Notes: a model not told the origin generated them from the sequence alone. DNA of 64,000 nucleotides from Pseudomonadota bacterium (GCA_963204815.1 CAUJHQ010000048.1:45157-109156), one strand, 5' to 3'. Counted from the first letter of the stretch, positions 34,901 through 48,611 are shown. Program-made: numbers and translations.

Positions 34901-36216
34901 AGTCGATCGGCTGGTTCGGCATCGTCCGCCTCGGGCTCGTGCAGGCGGCGATCGGCTCGATGGTGGTGCTGACGACGAGCACGCTGAACCGCGTGATGGT
35001 CGTCGAACTGGCGCTGCCGGCGCTGCTGCCCGGCCTGCTGGTGGCGCTGCACTACATGGTGCAGCTGCTGCGCCCGCGCATGGGCTTCGGCAGCGACCTC
35101 GGCGGGCGTCGCACGCCGTGGATCCTCGGCGGCCTGGCCGTGCTGGCCGTGGGCGCCGTGGGCGCGGCCTTCGCGACGGCGTGGATGTCGTCTTCGCGCG
35201 GCGCCGGCCTGGCGCTCGCGGTGCTGAGCTTCCTGCTCATCGGCGTCGGCGTCAGCGCGAGCGGCACGTCGCTGCTGGTGCTGCTGGCCAAGCGCGTCGA
35301 CGAGGGCCGGCGTGCGCCGGCGGCGACCATCGTCTGGATGATGATGATCGTCGGCTTCGCGGTCACCGCCGGCGTGGCGGGCAAGCTGCTGGACCCGTAT
35401 TCGCCGGCGCGGCTCGTCGGCGTGATGGCCGCGGTCTGCACGGTCGCGATGCTGCTGGCCGCCGCCGCGCTGCGCGGCCTGGAAGGCGAGGGCGCCAGCG
35501 CACCGCCCGCGCGCGAGGAGCGCGTGCCCTTCAAGGCGGCGCTCGCGCAGGTCTGGGCCGAGCCCGAGGCGCGCCGCTTCACCATCTTCATCTTCGTGTC
35601 GATGCTCGCCTTCAGCGCGCAGGACCTCATCCTCGAGCCCTTCGCCGGCACGGTGTTCGGCTTCACGCCGGGCGAGTCGACCTCGCTGTCGGGCCTGCAG
35701 CATGGCGGCGTGCTGGTCGGCATGATCGCGGTGGCGGTCGCCGGCAGCGGTCGCCTGCGGCATCGCCTGGGCTCGTTGCGCGCCTGGACGGTGGGCGGCT
35801 GCATCGCGTCGGCATTCGCGCTCGCCGGCCTGGTGGCCGGTGCCGCGATCGGGCCGGCGTGGCCGCTGAAGGTCACGGTGTTCGCGCTCGGCGCGGCGAA
35901 CGGCGCGTTCTCCATCGCCGCCATCGGCTCGATGATGCGGCTGGCCGGCCAGGGCCGCGAGCGCCGCGAAGGCGTGCGCATGGGCCTGTGGGGCGCGGCG
36001 CAGGCGGTGGCCTTCGGCATCGGCGGTGTCGTCGGCACCGGGGCGAGCGACATCGCGCACCGGCTGCTCGGCGACCCTTCCGCCGCCTACGCCACCGTGT
36101 TCGGCCTCGAGGCCCTGTTGTTCGTGGCTGCGGCGCTGCTGGCGTCGCGTATCGAGGCACCGGCGCCCGCGGCGCCGCATGCCGTGCTGCCGCCGATGGC
36201 GGCCGAAACGAGGTGA
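34897..36216 (+). CDS. BCD-family MFS transporter (Bch2/ORF428-like)
   Basis: MKSIGWFGIVRLGLVQAAIGSMVVLTTSTLNRVMVVELALPALLPGLLVALHYMVQLLRPRMGFGSDLGGRRTPWI; between bchG and bchP. Confidence 0.88.
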   Translation: MKSIGWFGIVRLGLVQAAIGSMVVLTTSTLNRVMVVELALPALLPGLLVALHYMVQLLRPRMGFGSDLGGRRTPWILGGLAVLAVGAVGAAFATAWMSSSRGAGLALAVLSFLLIGVGVSASGTSLLVLLAKRVDEGRRAPAATIVWMMMIVGFAVTAGVAGKLLDPYSPARLVGVMAAVCTVAMLLAAAALRGLEGEGASAPPAREERVPFKAALAQVWAEPEARRFTIFIFVSMLAFSAQDLILEPFAGTVFGFTPGESTSLSGLQHGGVLVGMIAVAVAGSGRLRHRLGSLRAWTVGGCIASAFALAGLVAGAAIGPAWPLKVTVFALGAANGAFSIAAIGSMMRLAGQGRERREGVRMGLWGAAQAVAFGIGGVVGTGASDIAHRLLGDPSAAYATVFGLEALLFVAAALLASRIEAPAPAAPHAVLPPMAAETR

Positions 36217-36219
36217 TGC

Positions 36220-37425
36220 ATGGACCCTCTCCAGACCTATGACGCGGTCGTCGTCGGCGGCGGCCCCGCCGGCGCCACTGCCGCGGCCGACCTGGCGCGC
36301 CTGGGCCGCAGCGTGCTGCTGCTCGACCGCGCCGGCCGCATCAAGCCCTGCGGCGGCGCGATCCCGCCGCGGCTGATCCGCGACTTCGGCATCCCCGACG
36401 AACTGCTCGTCGCGCACGCCACCTCCGCGCGCATGGTCTCGCCGAGCGACGTCAAGGTCGACATCCCGATCGAGAACGGCTTCGTCGGCCTCGTCGACCG
36501 CGAGGTCTTCGACGAGTGGTTGCGCACGCGTGCCGCCAACTGCGGGGCGGAGCGGCGCACCGGCACCTTCGAGCGCCTCGCGCGCGACGACGACGGCACC
36601 GCCATCGTCCACTTCATCGGGCGCGAGAAGGGCCAGCGCGGCGAAGGCCGGCCGATGGCCTTGCGGGCACGCGCCGTCATCGGCGCCGATGGCGCGCGCT
36701 CGGAGGTCGGCCGCCAGGCCATCCCGGGCGCGAAGGACACCGACTACGTGTTCGCCTACCACGAGATCCTGCGCGCGCCGCAGCAGCCGGGACCCGACTA
36801 CGACGGCAGCCGCTGCGACGTGTACTACCGCGGCACGCTGAGCCCCGACTTCTACGGCTGGGTCTTCCCGCACGGCGGCACGCTGAGCGTGGGCACCGGC
36901 AGCGCCGACAAGGGCTTCTCGCTGCGCAGCGCCACCGCCGAGCTGCGCAAGGCCGCCGGCCTGGAAGGCTGCGAGGTCGTGCGCCGCGAAGGCGCGCCGC
37001 TGCCGATGAAGCCGCTGCCGCGCTGGGACAACGGTCGCGACGTGGTGCTGGCTGGCGACGCCGCCGGCGTCGTGGCCCCGGCGTCGGGCGAGGGCATCTA
37101 CTACGCCATGGTCGGCGGCCGCTTCGCCGCCGAAGCGGTGCAGGAACTGCTGAAGACCGGCGAGGCGAAGTCGCTCTCGCTGGCGCGCAAGCGCTTCATG
37201 AAGGAGCACGGCCGCGTGTTCTGGGTGCTCGGCATCATGCAGCGCTTCTGGTATTCGAGCGATCGCCGGCGCGAGCGCTTCGTCAGCATCTGCAAGGACA
37301 AGGACGTGCAGACGCTGACCTTCGAGAGCTACATGAACAAGCGCCTCGTGCGCAAGAAGCCGATGGCCCACGTGCGCATCTTCTTCAAGGACGTGGCGCA
37401 CCTGCTGGGCCTGGCGCGCGTCTGA
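36220..37425 (+). CDS. bchP: Geranylgeranyl reductase BchP
   Basis: [56 protein letters not shown]. Confidence 0.95.
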   Translation: MDPLQTYDAVVVGGGPAGATAAADLARLGRSVLLLDRAGRIKPCGGAIPPRLIRDFGIPDELLVAHATSARMVSPSDVKVDIPIENGFVGLVDREVFDEWLRTRAANCGAERRTGTFERLARDDDGTAIVHFIGREKGQRGEGRPMALRARAVIGADGARSEVGRQAIPGAKDTDYVFAYHEILRAPQQPGPDYDGSRCDVYYRGTLSPDFYGWVFPHGGTLSVGTGSADKGFSLRSATAELRKAAGLEGCEVVRREGAPLPMKPLPRWDNGRDVVLAGDAAGVVAPASGEGIYYAMVGGRFAAEAVQELLKTGEAKSLSLARKRFMKEHGRVFWVLGIMQRFWYSSDRRRERFVSICKDKDVQTLTFESYMNKRLVRKKPMAHVRIFFKDVAHLLGLARV

Positions 37426-37432
37426 GCTCCGC

Positions 37433-37690
37433 ATGGGCCTGGTGACGCTGATCGAGGCGATCATCGTGCTCACGGTGCTGGAAGGGGTGGCGCTGGCGCT
37501 GTACCACCGCGCCACCGGGCGCGGCGTGGCGCCGGTGGAGTACGCGGCCAACCTCGCGTCGGGCGTGGCGCTGATGCTGGCACTGCGCGCCGCGCTGGGC
37601 GGCGCCGCCTGGGGCTGGGTGGCCGCCGCGCTGGCGGCCTCGGGCCTGCTGCACGCGGCTGACATCGCGCGGCGCTGGCGGCGCGGCTGA
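37433..37690 (+). CDS. Small (85-aa) membrane protein immediately downstream of bchP
   Basis: MGLVTLIEAIIVLTVLEGVALALYHRATGRGVAPVEYAANLASGVALMLALRAALGGAAWGWVAAALAASGLLHAADIARRWRRG; 7-nt gap after bchP. Confidence 0.75.
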   Translation: MGLVTLIEAIIVLTVLEGVALALYHRATGRGVAPVEYAANLASGVALMLALRAALGGAAWGWVAAALAASGLLHAADIARRWRRG

Positions 37691-37802
37691 CGGCAGGGCC
37701 GCAAGGCCGCGGCGGTTTCGGTGACGGCCGGGCCACGCGCACGGTTCCTTACAGGCGCCCGGCTTAAACTCCGCCGCTTCGTTTTCCGACCCCGTCGTTT
37801 CC

Positions 37803-40120
<2,318 letters not shown>

Positions 40121-40124
<4 letters not shown>

Positions 40125-41206
40125 ACCTGAAGGCGCTGCGCGTCCACGCAGGGCCGCGCGCGCTGGCCCGGCTGCGCGAACGCGGCCTCGTCGCCGACGA
40201 TGTGCGCGTCATCCCGGCGGCCGCCGGCGGGCCCAAGGGCCTGACGCTCAACCCGCTGGACCGCTACGTCTTCGGCCACTGGCTGCCGCACAGCCGGCAG
40301 ACGGTGCACCTGGTCGGCGCGTCGATCGGCGCCTGGCGCATGGCCTCGGCCTGCCGCGCCGACGCCGATGCCGCGCTCGCCACGCTGGCCGACGACTACA
40401 TCACCCAACGCTACGACCACGAGCCGGGCCGTCCGCCGACGCCGCGCACCGTGAGCGCAACCTTCGGCCGCAAGATCGAACAGCGCCTGGGCGCGCATGC
40501 GGTCGAGCTGCTGACGCACCCGCGCTACCGGCTGCACGTCGTCACGAGCCGCGGCCGCCACGTGCTGGGCCGGCAGGGCCGCTGGCGCACGCCGGCCGGC
40601 TATCTCGGCGCGTTCGTCGCCAACGCGGCGAGCCGGCGCGCGCTCGGCGCCTGGCTCGAGCGCGTGGTCTTCAGCGACCCGCGCGCGCCGTTGCCGTTTC
40701 CGCTGGACGACTTCCGCAGCCGCGCCGTGCCGCTGGATGCCGGCAACCTCGTGCCGGCGGTGCTGGCCAGTTGCTCGATCCCGTTCTGGCTCGACGCCGT
40801 GCACGACATCCCCGGCGCGCCGCGCGGCGCCTACTGGGACGGCGGCATCACCGACTACCACCTCCACCTGGACTACGCCGCCATGCACGACGGCCTCGTG
40901 CTGTACCCGCACTTCCAGTCGCAGGTGGTGCCGGGCTGGCTGGACAAGGCCTGGAAGCGGCGCCACCGCGCGAGCCCGCGGCTGGCCAATGTGGTGCTGC
41001 TGTCGCCGGCGCCGGATTGGGTGCGAACGCTGCCCGGCGGCAAGCTGCCCGACCGCGGCGACTTCAAGGCCTACGGCGACGACGTCGACGGCCGTGTGCG
41101 GCACTGGCGGCGCGCGCTCGCCGAGAGCCAGCGCCTGGCCGACGAGTTCGCGGAACTGGTGGCGTCGCCGCATGCCGCCGCCGCCGCGACCGGGCCGCTG
41201 GGCTAA
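40121..41206 (+). CDS. Patatin-like phospholipase family protein
   Basis: GTG start overlapping the tex stop; [15 protein letters not shown] oxyanion motif, GASIGAWR nucleophile elbow, DGGITD. Confidence 0.8.
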
Positions 41207-41256
41207 AATCGCTTCTTTCCGACCATTCCTGCAAGAGCGAGAAAGGCACACGGGTT

Positions 41257-41298
41257 ATGACACCGCGGACTACGACCTGCTTCTTTGCCGAGACCTAG
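41257..41298 (+). CDS. Candidate 13-aa leader peptide [13 protein letters not shown] of the thrS operon
   Basis: ATG ACA CCG CGG ACT ACG ACC TGC TTC TTT GCC GAG ACC TAG: five Thr and two Phe codons; SD-like GAGAAAGG upstream. Confidence 0.65.
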   Translation: MTPRTTTCFFAET

Positions 41299-41300
41299 GC

Positions 41301-41358
41301 AGCCGCGCGTTCGTCCCCATCCATCTCGAACAAGGCGCGGCTCACCCCGCGCCTTGTT
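41301..41358 (+). promoter_or_regulatory. Candidate attenuator (antiterminator/terminator pair) upstream of thrS
   Basis: Terminator stem AACAAGGCGCGG(41329-41340)/CCGCGCCTTGTT(41347-41358); alternative AGCCGCGC(41301-41308)/GCGCGGCT(41335-41342). Confidence 0.65.
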
Positions 41359-41375
41359 GCTTTCAGAGGTTACCC

Positions 41376-43283
41376 ATGATTCACATCACGTTGCCCGACG
41401 GCTCCCGCCGCGAGTTCCCCGGCCCGCTGACGGTCGCCGAGGTGGCGGCCTCGATCGGCCCCGGCCTGGCCAAGGCGGCCCTCGCCGGCAAGGTCGACGG
41501 CAAGGTCGTCGACACCAGCTTCCGCATTGAGCGCGACGCCCAGCTCGCCATCGTCACCGAGAAGGACGCCGACGGCCTGGAGATCATCCGCCACAGCACG
41601 GCGCACCTGCTGGCCTACGCGGTGAAGGAACTCTTCCCCGAGGCGCAGGTGACGATCGGCCCGGTGGTGGAGAACGGCTTCTATTACGACTTCGCGTACA
41701 AGCGCCCGTTCACGCCCGAGGACCTGGCGGCGATCGAGAAGCGCATGGGCGAACTCGCCGCAAAGAACGAGCCGGTGGTGCGCCGCGTACTGCCGCGCGA
41801 CGAGGCCGTGGCCTACTTCAAGGGCCTGGGCGAGCACTACAAGGCCGAGATCATCGGCAGCATCCCGGCCGACCAGGACGTCAGCGTGTACCGCGAAGGC
41901 GGCTTCGAAGACCTGTGTCGCGGCCCGCACGTGCCGAGCACCGGGCGCCTGAAGCACTTCAAGCTGATGAAGGTGGCCGGCGCCTACTGGCGCGGTGACC
42001 AGGCGAACGAGCAACTGCAGCGCATCTACGGCACGGCCTGGGCCACGAAGGACGAACTGCAGGGCTACCTGCGCATGCTCGAGGAAGCCGAGAAGCGCGA
42101 CCACCGCAAGCTCGGCCGCGAGCTCGATTTCTTCCATCTCGACGAGCACAGCCCCGGCACGGTCTTCTGGCACCCGAAGGGCTGGACGGTCTGGCAGGAG
42201 GTCGAGCAGTACATGCGCCGCGTCTACCGCGACAACGGCTACCAGGAAGTGAAGGGGCCGCAGATCCTGGACCAGAGCCTGTGGGAGAAGACGGGCCACT
42301 GGGACAAGTACCGCGAGAACATGTTCACGACGGAATCGGAGAAGCGCCACTACGCGCTCAAGCCGATGAACTGCCCCGGCCATGTCCTGATCTTCAAGCA
42401 GGGCATCAAGAGCTATCGCGACCTGCCGCTGCGCTACGGCGAGTTCGGCAACTGCCACCGCAACGAGCCCACGGGCGGCCTGCACGGCATCATGCGGGTG
42501 CGCGCCTTCACGCAGGACGACGGCCACGTCTTCTGCACCGAGGACATGATCCTCGACGAGTGCGTGGCCTACACGGCGTTGCTGCAGAAGGTCTACGCCG
42601 ACTTCGGCTTCAAGGACATCATCTACAAGGTCGCGACGCGGCCCGACAAGCGCATCGGCTCCGACGAACTCTGGGACAAGGCCGAGTTCGCGGTGATGGA
42701 GTCGCTGCGCCGCTCCGGCTGCGAGTTCATCGTCTCCCCTGGCGACGGCGCCTTCTACGGCCCGAAGATCGAGTACACGCTGAAGGACGCGCTGGGCCGC
42801 CAGTGGCAGTGCGGCACGATGCAGGTCGACTTCAACACGGCCGAGCGCCTGGGCGGCGAGTACGTGGCCGAGAGCGGCGAACGCCGCCACCCGGTGATGC
42901 TGCACCGGGCGATCGTCGGCAGCCTGGAGCGCTTCATCGGCATCCTGATCGAGCAGCACGCCGGCGCGCTGCCGGCCTGGCTGGCGCCGGTGCAGGTGGT
43001 GGTGGCCTCGATCACCGACGCCCAGGGCGACTACGCCGGGGAAGTCGCGAAAATGCTGCAAAAACAAGGAGTTAGAGCCAGCCTTGATTTGCGCAACGAG
43101 AAAATCAACTATAAAATCCGCGAGCATTCGATGCAGAAGGTCCCGTTCATCCTGGTCGTCGGCGACAAGGAGAAGGCAAACGGGGCCGTTTCGGTGCGCG
43201 CCCGGGGCAACGTGGACCTCGGTGTGATGCCTCTCGCAGACTTCCAGCTGAAGCTCGCCAGCGACATCGCCCAGAAGGTGTAA
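41376..43283 (+). CDS. thrS: Threonyl-tRNA synthetase
   Basis: [43 protein letters not shown]; class II aaRS. Confidence 0.98.
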   Translation: MIHITLPDGSRREFPGPLTVAEVAASIGPGLAKAALAGKVDGKVVDTSFRIERDAQLAIVTEKDADGLEIIRHSTAHLLAYAVKELFPEAQVTIGPVVENGFYYDFAYKRPFTPEDLAAIEKRMGELAAKNEPVVRRVLPRDEAVAYFKGLGEHYKAEIIGSIPADQDVSVYREGGFEDLCRGPHVPSTGRLKHFKLMKVAGAYWRGDQANEQLQRIYGTAWATKDELQGYLRMLEEAEKRDHRKLGRELDFFHLDEHSPGTVFWHPKGWTVWQEVEQYMRRVYRDNGYQEVKGPQILDQSLWEKTGHWDKYRENMFTTESEKRHYALKPMNCPGHVLIFKQGIKSYRDLPLRYGEFGNCHRNEPTGGLHGIMRVRAFTQDDGHVFCTEDMILDECVAYTALLQKVYADFGFKDIIYKVATRPDKRIGSDELWDKAEFAVMESLRRSGCEFIVSPGDGAFYGPKIEYTLKDALGRQWQCGTMQVDFNTAERLGGEYVAESGERRHPVMLHRAIVGSLERFIGILIEQHAGALPAWLAPVQVVVASITDAQGDYAGEVAKMLQKQGVRASLDLRNEKINYKIREHSMQKVPFILVVGDKEKANGAVSVRARGNVDLGVMPLADFQLKLASDIAQKV

Positions 43284-43359
43284 GGCGGCCTGTGCCCGTG
43301 CCGTTCGAGAATGTTTGGTGGCCGGCCTTGCCTTGCCGGTCACGCTAAGGAGTCGACAC

Positions 43360-43908
43360 ATCGCTACCTTCATGGACCGGCGCGTTCCCAACGTGGAGCG
43401 CAAGCACCGTCTCAATCGCGAAATCATGGCGCCGCAGGTGCGGCTGAACGGGGTGGAGAACGAACCCCTGGGCATCGTCGCCACGATCGAGGCGTTGCGC
43501 ATGGCGGGCGAACTGGACGTCGATCTCGTCGAGATCGCCGCCACCGCGGACCCGCCGGTCTGCCGGTTGATGGACTACGGCAAGTTCAAGTACCAGGAGC
43601 AGAAGCGCGCCGCCGAAGCAAAGTCCAAGCAGAAGGTCATCGAGGTCAAGGAAGTCAAGTTCCGCCCCGGCACCGACGAAGGCGACTACGCGATCAAGAT
43701 GCGCAACCTGCGCCGCTTCATCGCCGAGGACGGCGACAAGGGCAAGGTCACGCTGCGCTTCCGGGGCCGCGAGATCACGCACCAGGACATCGGCATGCGC
43801 CTGCTGGAACGGATCCGCGACGAGCTCGCCGACGTCTCGGTGGTCGAGCACATGCCCAAGCTGGAAGGGCGCCAGATGATCATGGTGCTGGCGCCGAAGC
43901 GGAAGTAG
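43360..43908 (+). CDS. infC: Translation initiation factor IF-3 (likely AUC start)
   Basis: [39 protein letters not shown] (43347-43352) 8 nt before ATC at 43360. Confidence 0.93.
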   Translation: MATFMDRRVPNVERKHRLNREIMAPQVRLNGVENEPLGIVATIEALRMAGELDVDLVEIAATADPPVCRLMDYGKFKYQEQKRAAEAKSKQKVIEVKEVKFRPGTDEGDYAIKMRNLRRFIAEDGDKGKVTLRFRGREITHQDIGMRLLERIRDELADVSVVEHMPKLEGRQMIMVLAPKRK

Positions 43909-44028
43909 ACGAATCGAAGTTTCGACGGGTCGGTCTGGTCACCGGCCCGAAGAAGAGAAGCCGCTGCAGGCCAACAAGCACACCGGGAAGCCGGGGTCGC
44001 CTGCAGGGGTCACCAAGAAGGAGCAGTC

Positions 44029-44232
44029 ATGCCCAAGATGAAGACCAAGAGCGGTGCCAAGAAGCGGTTCCGCGTGCGTCCGGGGGGTACCGTCAAGCGC
44101 GGTCAGGCGTACAAGCGCCACATCCTCACGAAGAAGAGCACCACCCGCAAGCGTCAGCTGCGCGGCGCGGTGAACGTTCACGAGACCAACATGGGCCACA
44201 TCGCTGCGATGCTGCCCTTCGCTGGCCTCTAA
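44029..44232 (+). CDS. rpmI: 50S ribosomal protein L35
   Basis: [46 protein letters not shown]. Confidence 0.97.
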   Translation: MPKMKTKSGAKKRFRVRPGGTVKRGQAYKRHILTKKSTTRKRQLRGAVNVHETNMGHIAAMLPFAGL

Positions 44233-44256
44233 CCGCACGCACGAAGGAGCAGACAC

Positions 44257-44613
44257 ATGCCTCGCGTCAAACGCGGTGTAACCGCCCACGCCCGCCACAA
44301 GAAGATCCTGGCCCTGGCCAAGGGTTTCCGGGGCCGCCGCAAGAACGTCTTCCGCATCGCCAAGCAGGCGGTGATGAAGGCGGGCCAATACGCCTACCGC
44401 GACCGTCGCACCCGCAAGCGGGTGTTCCGCCAGCTCTGGATTGCCCGTATCAACGCTGCCAGCCGCGAGCTCGGCGTGACGTACAGCAAGTTCATGGCCG
44501 GCCTGAAGAAGGCGCAGATCGACATCGACCGCAAGGTCCTTGCCGACATGGCCGTCAACGACCCGGCTGCCTTCGGCAGCATCGTCGCGAAGGTGAAGGC
44601 CCAGCTCGCTTGA
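44257..44613 (+). CDS. rplT: 50S ribosomal protein L20
   Basis: [51 protein letters not shown]. Confidence 0.98.
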   Translation: MPRVKRGVTAHARHKKILALAKGFRGRRKNVFRIAKQAVMKAGQYAYRDRRTRKRVFRQLWIARINAASRELGVTYSKFMAGLKKAQIDIDRKVLADMAVNDPAAFGSIVAKVKAQLA

Positions 44614-44657
44614 TGCCGCGCCGCCGGGGTCGCACCCGGCGGCACTTCGAGCATACG

Positions 44658-44695
44658 AAGGCCGTCACCTCGGGGCGGCCTTTTTTGTTTTCTTT
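44658..44695 (+). terminator. Intra-operon terminator/attenuator between rplT and pheS
   Basis: AAGGCCG-tcacctcgggg-CGGCCTTTTTTGTTTTCTTTT; preceded by GCCGCCGGG/CCCGGCGGC hairpin (44620-44643). Confidence 0.75.
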
Positions 44696-44708
44696 TCGTC
44701 TCTCGTCC

Positions 44709-45764
44709 ATGAACGACCTCGAACAGCTGGTGCAGGGTGCGGAGGCCGAGTTCGGCGCTGCGCCGAACCCGGCCGAACTGGAGAACGCAAAGGCACGCTA
44801 TCTCGGCAAGGCCGGCCGCGTGACCGAACTGCTGAAGGGACTGGGCGCTCTGCCGCCCGACCAGAAGAAGACCCGCGGCGCCGAGATCAACCAGGCGAAG
44901 GTGCGCATCGAAGCCGCGCTCGCCGCGGCACGCGACAAGCTCGCAGAAGCCGAACTCGCGGCCCAGCTGCAGGCCGAGGCGCTCGACGTCACGCTGCCCG
45001 GCCGCACCCGCGGCGCTGGCGGCCTGCATCCGGTGAGCCGCACGATCGAGCGCATCGAGGCCATCTTCGGCTCGATGGGCTTCGACGTCGCCGAAGGCCC
45101 GGAGATCGAGACCGACTGGATGAGCTTCACCGCCTTGAACAACCCGGAAAACCACCCGGCGCGTTCGATGCAGGACACCTTCTACGTCGACCTGAAGGAC
45201 AGCGAAGGCCGCTGGCTCAACCTGCGCCCGCACACCAGCCCGATGCAGGTGCGCTATGCGCGCGCACATGCCGCCAAGCACGCCGGTGCGATCGACGCCG
45301 GCCTGCCGATGCCCGAGATCCGCGTCATCGCGCCGGGCCGCACCTACCGCGTCGACAGCGACGCCACGCACTCGCCGATGTTCCACCAGTGCGAAGGCCT
45401 GTGGATCGGCGAGAACGTGAGCTTCAAGGACCTGAAGGTCGTCTTCAGCGAGTTCGTGCGCCAGTTCTTCGAGACCGACGACTTCGACGTGCGCTTCCGG
45501 CCGAGCTTCTTCCCGTTCACCGAGCCCTCGGCCGAGATCGACATCGCGTTCCGCAGCGGGCCGCTGGCCGGCAAGTGGCTCGAAGTGGCAGGCTCGGGCC
45601 AGGTGCACCCGAACGTGGTGCGCAACTTCGGACTCGACCCCGAGCGCTACATCGGCTTCGCCTTCGGCATGGGCCCCGACCGTCTGACGATGCTGCGCTA
45701 TGGCGTCGACGACCTGCGCCTCTTCTTCGACGGCGACCTCCGCTTCCTTTCGCAGTTCCGCTGA
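44709..45764 (+). CDS. pheS: Phenylalanyl-tRNA synthetase alpha subunit
   Basis: [46 protein letters not shown]. Confidence 0.97.
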   Translation: MNDLEQLVQGAEAEFGAAPNPAELENAKARYLGKAGRVTELLKGLGALPPDQKKTRGAEINQAKVRIEAALAAARDKLAEAELAAQLQAEALDVTLPGRTRGAGGLHPVSRTIERIEAIFGSMGFDVAEGPEIETDWMSFTALNNPENHPARSMQDTFYVDLKDSEGRWLNLRPHTSPMQVRYARAHAAKHAGAIDAGLPMPEIRVIAPGRTYRVDSDATHSPMFHQCEGLWIGENVSFKDLKVVFSEFVRQFFETDDFDVRFRPSFFPFTEPSAEIDIAFRSGPLAGKWLEVAGSGQVHPNVVRNFGLDPERYIGFAFGMGPDRLTMLRYGVDDLRLFFDGDLRFLSQFR

Positions 45765-45779
45765 ACTTCGGACACACGC

Positions 45780-48188
45780 ATGCAGTTCCCTGAATCCTGG
45801 TTGCGCGAGTTCTGCAACCCCCCGATCTCGACGCGCGAGCTGGCCGATCTCCTGACGATGTCGGGCTTCGAGGTCGAGAACCTGCACCCGGTGGCGCCGC
45901 CGTTCAGCGGCGTCGTCGTCGCCGAGATCCTCGAAGCCGTGCCGCATCCGCAGGCCGACCGCCTGCGCGTGTGCAAGGTGAGCGTCGGCGCGGGCGAGCC
46001 GCTGCAGATCGTCTGCGGTGCGCCGAATGCGCGCGCGGGCCTGAAGGCGCCGCTGGCGACCGTCGGCGCCGAGCTGCCCCCGGGCGAGGACGGCAAGCCG
46101 TTCAAGATCGGCGTCGGCAAGCTGCGCGGCGTGGAGAGCCGCGGCATGCTGTGCTCGGCGAAGGAACTGAAGATCGACGACGACCACGGCGGCCTGCTCG
46201 AGTTGCCGGCCGACGCGCCGGTGGGCACGGACATCCGCGCCCACCTGAAGCTCGACGACCACGTCTTCACGTTGAAGCTCACGCCGAACCTCGCGCACGC
46301 GCTGAGCGTGTTCGGCATTGCGCGCGAGGTGTCGGCACTGACCGGTTCGCCGCTCGTCACGCCGGCCATCGCGCCCGTGCAGCCGGCGCACGACCAGCGG
46401 CTGCCGGTCGAGGTGCAGGCGCCCGACCTGTGCGGCCGCTTCTCGGGCCGTGTCGTGCGTGGCGTGAACCCGACCGCGAAGACCCCGCAGTGGATGGTCG
46501 ACCGCCTCGCGCGCTGCGGCCAGCGCAGCGTGTCCGCGCTGGTCGACATCTCGAACTACGTGATGTTCGAGTACGGCCGCCCGTCGCACATCTTCGACCT
46601 CGACAAGATCCACGACAAGCTCGTCGTGCGCTGGGGCCGCAAGGGCGAACAGCTCAAGCTGCTGAACGGCAGCACGATCGAGGTCGACGCGCAGGTCGGC
46701 GTCATCGCCGACGCGAAGGAAGTCGAGTCACTGGCCGGCATCATGGGCGGCGACGCCACCGCGGTGTCCGACGACACGCGCAACATCTACGTCGAGGCCG
46801 CGTTCTGGTGGCCCGAGTCCGTGGCCGGCCGCTCGCGCCGCTTCAACTTCAGCACCGACGCCGGCCACCGCTTCGAGCGCGGCGTCGACCCGGCGCTGAC
46901 GGTCGAGCACATCGAGCGCATCACGGCGCTGATCCAGCAGGTCTGCGGTGGCGAGGCCGGTCCGATGGACGACCAGGTGCTGCGCCTGCCCGAGGCCAAG
47001 CCGGTCACGCTGCGCGTGGCGCGCGCGGCCCGGGTCATCGGCTTGCCGGTGACCCAGGCGCAGTGCGCGGGCGTGTTTCAGCGCCTGGGGCTGAAGATCG
47101 TCGAAGGCCCCGGCACCGTCACGGTGACGCCACCGAGCTGGCGCTTCGACCTCGCCATCGAGGAAGACCTGATCGAGGAGGTGATCCGCGTCCACGGCTA
47201 CGACAAGCTGCCGGTCGAGCCACCGCACGCGCCGCTGGTCGCGCGCGTGCGCAGCGAGACGCGACGCGGCATCTCCGCGGTGCAGCGCGCGGTGGCGGCA
47301 CTGGGCTACCAGGAGACGATCAACTTCTCGTTCGTCGAGGAGCGCTGGGAGCACGAACTTGCCGGCAACGCCGACCCGATCAAGGTGCTGAACCCGATCG
47401 CCGCGCCGCTGGCGGTGATGCGCTCCAGCCTCGTCGGCAGCCTGGTCGGCGTGCTGCGCCACAACCTGGCGCGCAAGGCTTCGCGGGTGCGGGTGTTCGA
47501 GGTCGGCCGGGTCTTCCGGCGCGAACCGTCGCACGGCGACGGCCCGCTCGCCGTGGCCGGCGTGCACCAGCCCACGCGCGTGGCGGCGCTGGCCTATGGC
47601 CCGGTCGATGCGCTGCAGTGGGGCACGAAGGAGCGGGCGGTCGACTTCTTCGACGCCAAGGGCGATGTCGAGGCGCTGCTCGCGCCGGCGCGGCCGGTCT
47701 TCGTCGCCAGCGCGCACCCGGCGCTGCACCCGGGCCGTTCGGCGCGCGTCGAACTGGACGGCCGCGTCATCGGCCATGTCGGCGAACTGCACCCGAAGTG
47801 GCGCCAGGCCTACGAGTTGCCGCACGCGCCGGTGCTGTTCGAGCTGGACCTTGCCGCCGTACTCGAGCGCCCGCTGCCCGACGTGCGGCCGCTGCCGCGC
47901 CAGCAGGCGGTGCAGCGCGACGTGGCGCTGGTGGTGCGCGACGACGTCCGCCACGACGCGCTGGTGGAGCGCCTGTCGGCCGACCCGCTGATCCGCGCCG
48001 CGACGCTGTTCGACGTCTACAAGCCGACGCAGCCGGTCCCCGGCATCGGTGCCGGCGAACGCAGCCTGGCCGTGCGCCTGGAGCTGCTGGACCGCGAGAC
48101 CACGCTCACCGACGAGCGCATCGAAGCCGCCGTGGCCGCCGCCGTGGCGCGTGCCGACGCGGCGTTCGGTGCTCGTCTGCGCACCTGA
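45780..48188 (+). CDS. pheT: Phenylalanyl-tRNA synthetase beta subunit
   Basis: 802 aa [33 protein letters not shown]. Confidence 0.98.
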   Translation: MQFPESWLREFCNPPISTRELADLLTMSGFEVENLHPVAPPFSGVVVAEILEAVPHPQADRLRVCKVSVGAGEPLQIVCGAPNARAGLKAPLATVGAELPPGEDGKPFKIGVGKLRGVESRGMLCSAKELKIDDDHGGLLELPADAPVGTDIRAHLKLDDHVFTLKLTPNLAHALSVFGIAREVSALTGSPLVTPAIAPVQPAHDQRLPVEVQAPDLCGRFSGRVVRGVNPTAKTPQWMVDRLARCGQRSVSALVDISNYVMFEYGRPSHIFDLDKIHDKLVVRWGRKGEQLKLLNGSTIEVDAQVGVIADAKEVESLAGIMGGDATAVSDDTRNIYVEAAFWWPESVAGRSRRFNFSTDAGHRFERGVDPALTVEHIERITALIQQVCGGEAGPMDDQVLRLPEAKPVTLRVARAARVIGLPVTQAQCAGVFQRLGLKIVEGPGTVTVTPPSWRFDLAIEEDLIEEVIRVHGYDKLPVEPPHAPLVARVRSETRRGISAVQRAVAALGYQETINFSFVEERWEHELAGNADPIKVLNPIAAPLAVMRSSLVGSLVGVLRHNLARKASRVRVFEVGRVFRREPSHGDGPLAVAGVHQPTRVAALAYGPVDALQWGTKERAVDFFDAKGDVEALLAPARPVFVASAHPALHPGRSARVELDGRVIGHVGELHPKWRQAYELPHAPVLFELDLAAVLERPLPDVRPLPRQQAVQRDVALVVRDDVRHDALVERLSADPLIRAATLFDVYKPTQPVPGIGAGERSLAVRLELLDRETTLTDERIEAAVAAAVARADAAFGARLRT

Positions 48189-48211
48189 TCGAAGGCCGTT
48201 GGAGGGAGACC

Positions 48212-48577
48212 ATGGCTGAAGAGAGAGAACCGACGAAGGAACGCGTGATCCTGCCGTCGCTGGAGACGCCCACGCTGACGAAGGCCGAACTGGCCGAGTT
48301 GCTGTTCGACCGCCTGGGTCTCAACAAGCGCGAGTCGAAGGACATGGTCGAGGCCTTCTTCGAGATCGTGCACGGCACGCTGGTGGCTGGCCAGGACGTC
48401 AAGCTTTCGGGCTTCGGCAACTTCAACATCCGGCGCAAGGCACCGCGGCCGGGGCGCAATCCGCGCACCGGCGAGTCGATCCCGATCAAGGCACGAAACG
48501 TCGTGACCTTCCACGCAAGTCACAAGTTGAAGTCAGTCGTGCAGGGTGACACCCCCGCCGAGGATGAGTTCGAGTAG
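48212..48577 (+). CDS. ihfA: Integration host factor alpha subunit
   Basis: [66 protein letters not shown]. Confidence 0.97.
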   Translation: MAEEREPTKERVILPSLETPTLTKAELAELLFDRLGLNKRESKDMVEAFFEIVHGTLVAGQDVKLSGFGNFNIRRKAPRPGRNPRTGESIPIKARNVVTFHASHKLKSVVQGDTPAEDEFE

Positions 48578-48611
48578 AGTCTAGATTTACTCGTCGATCC
48601 CATTGATTTCA

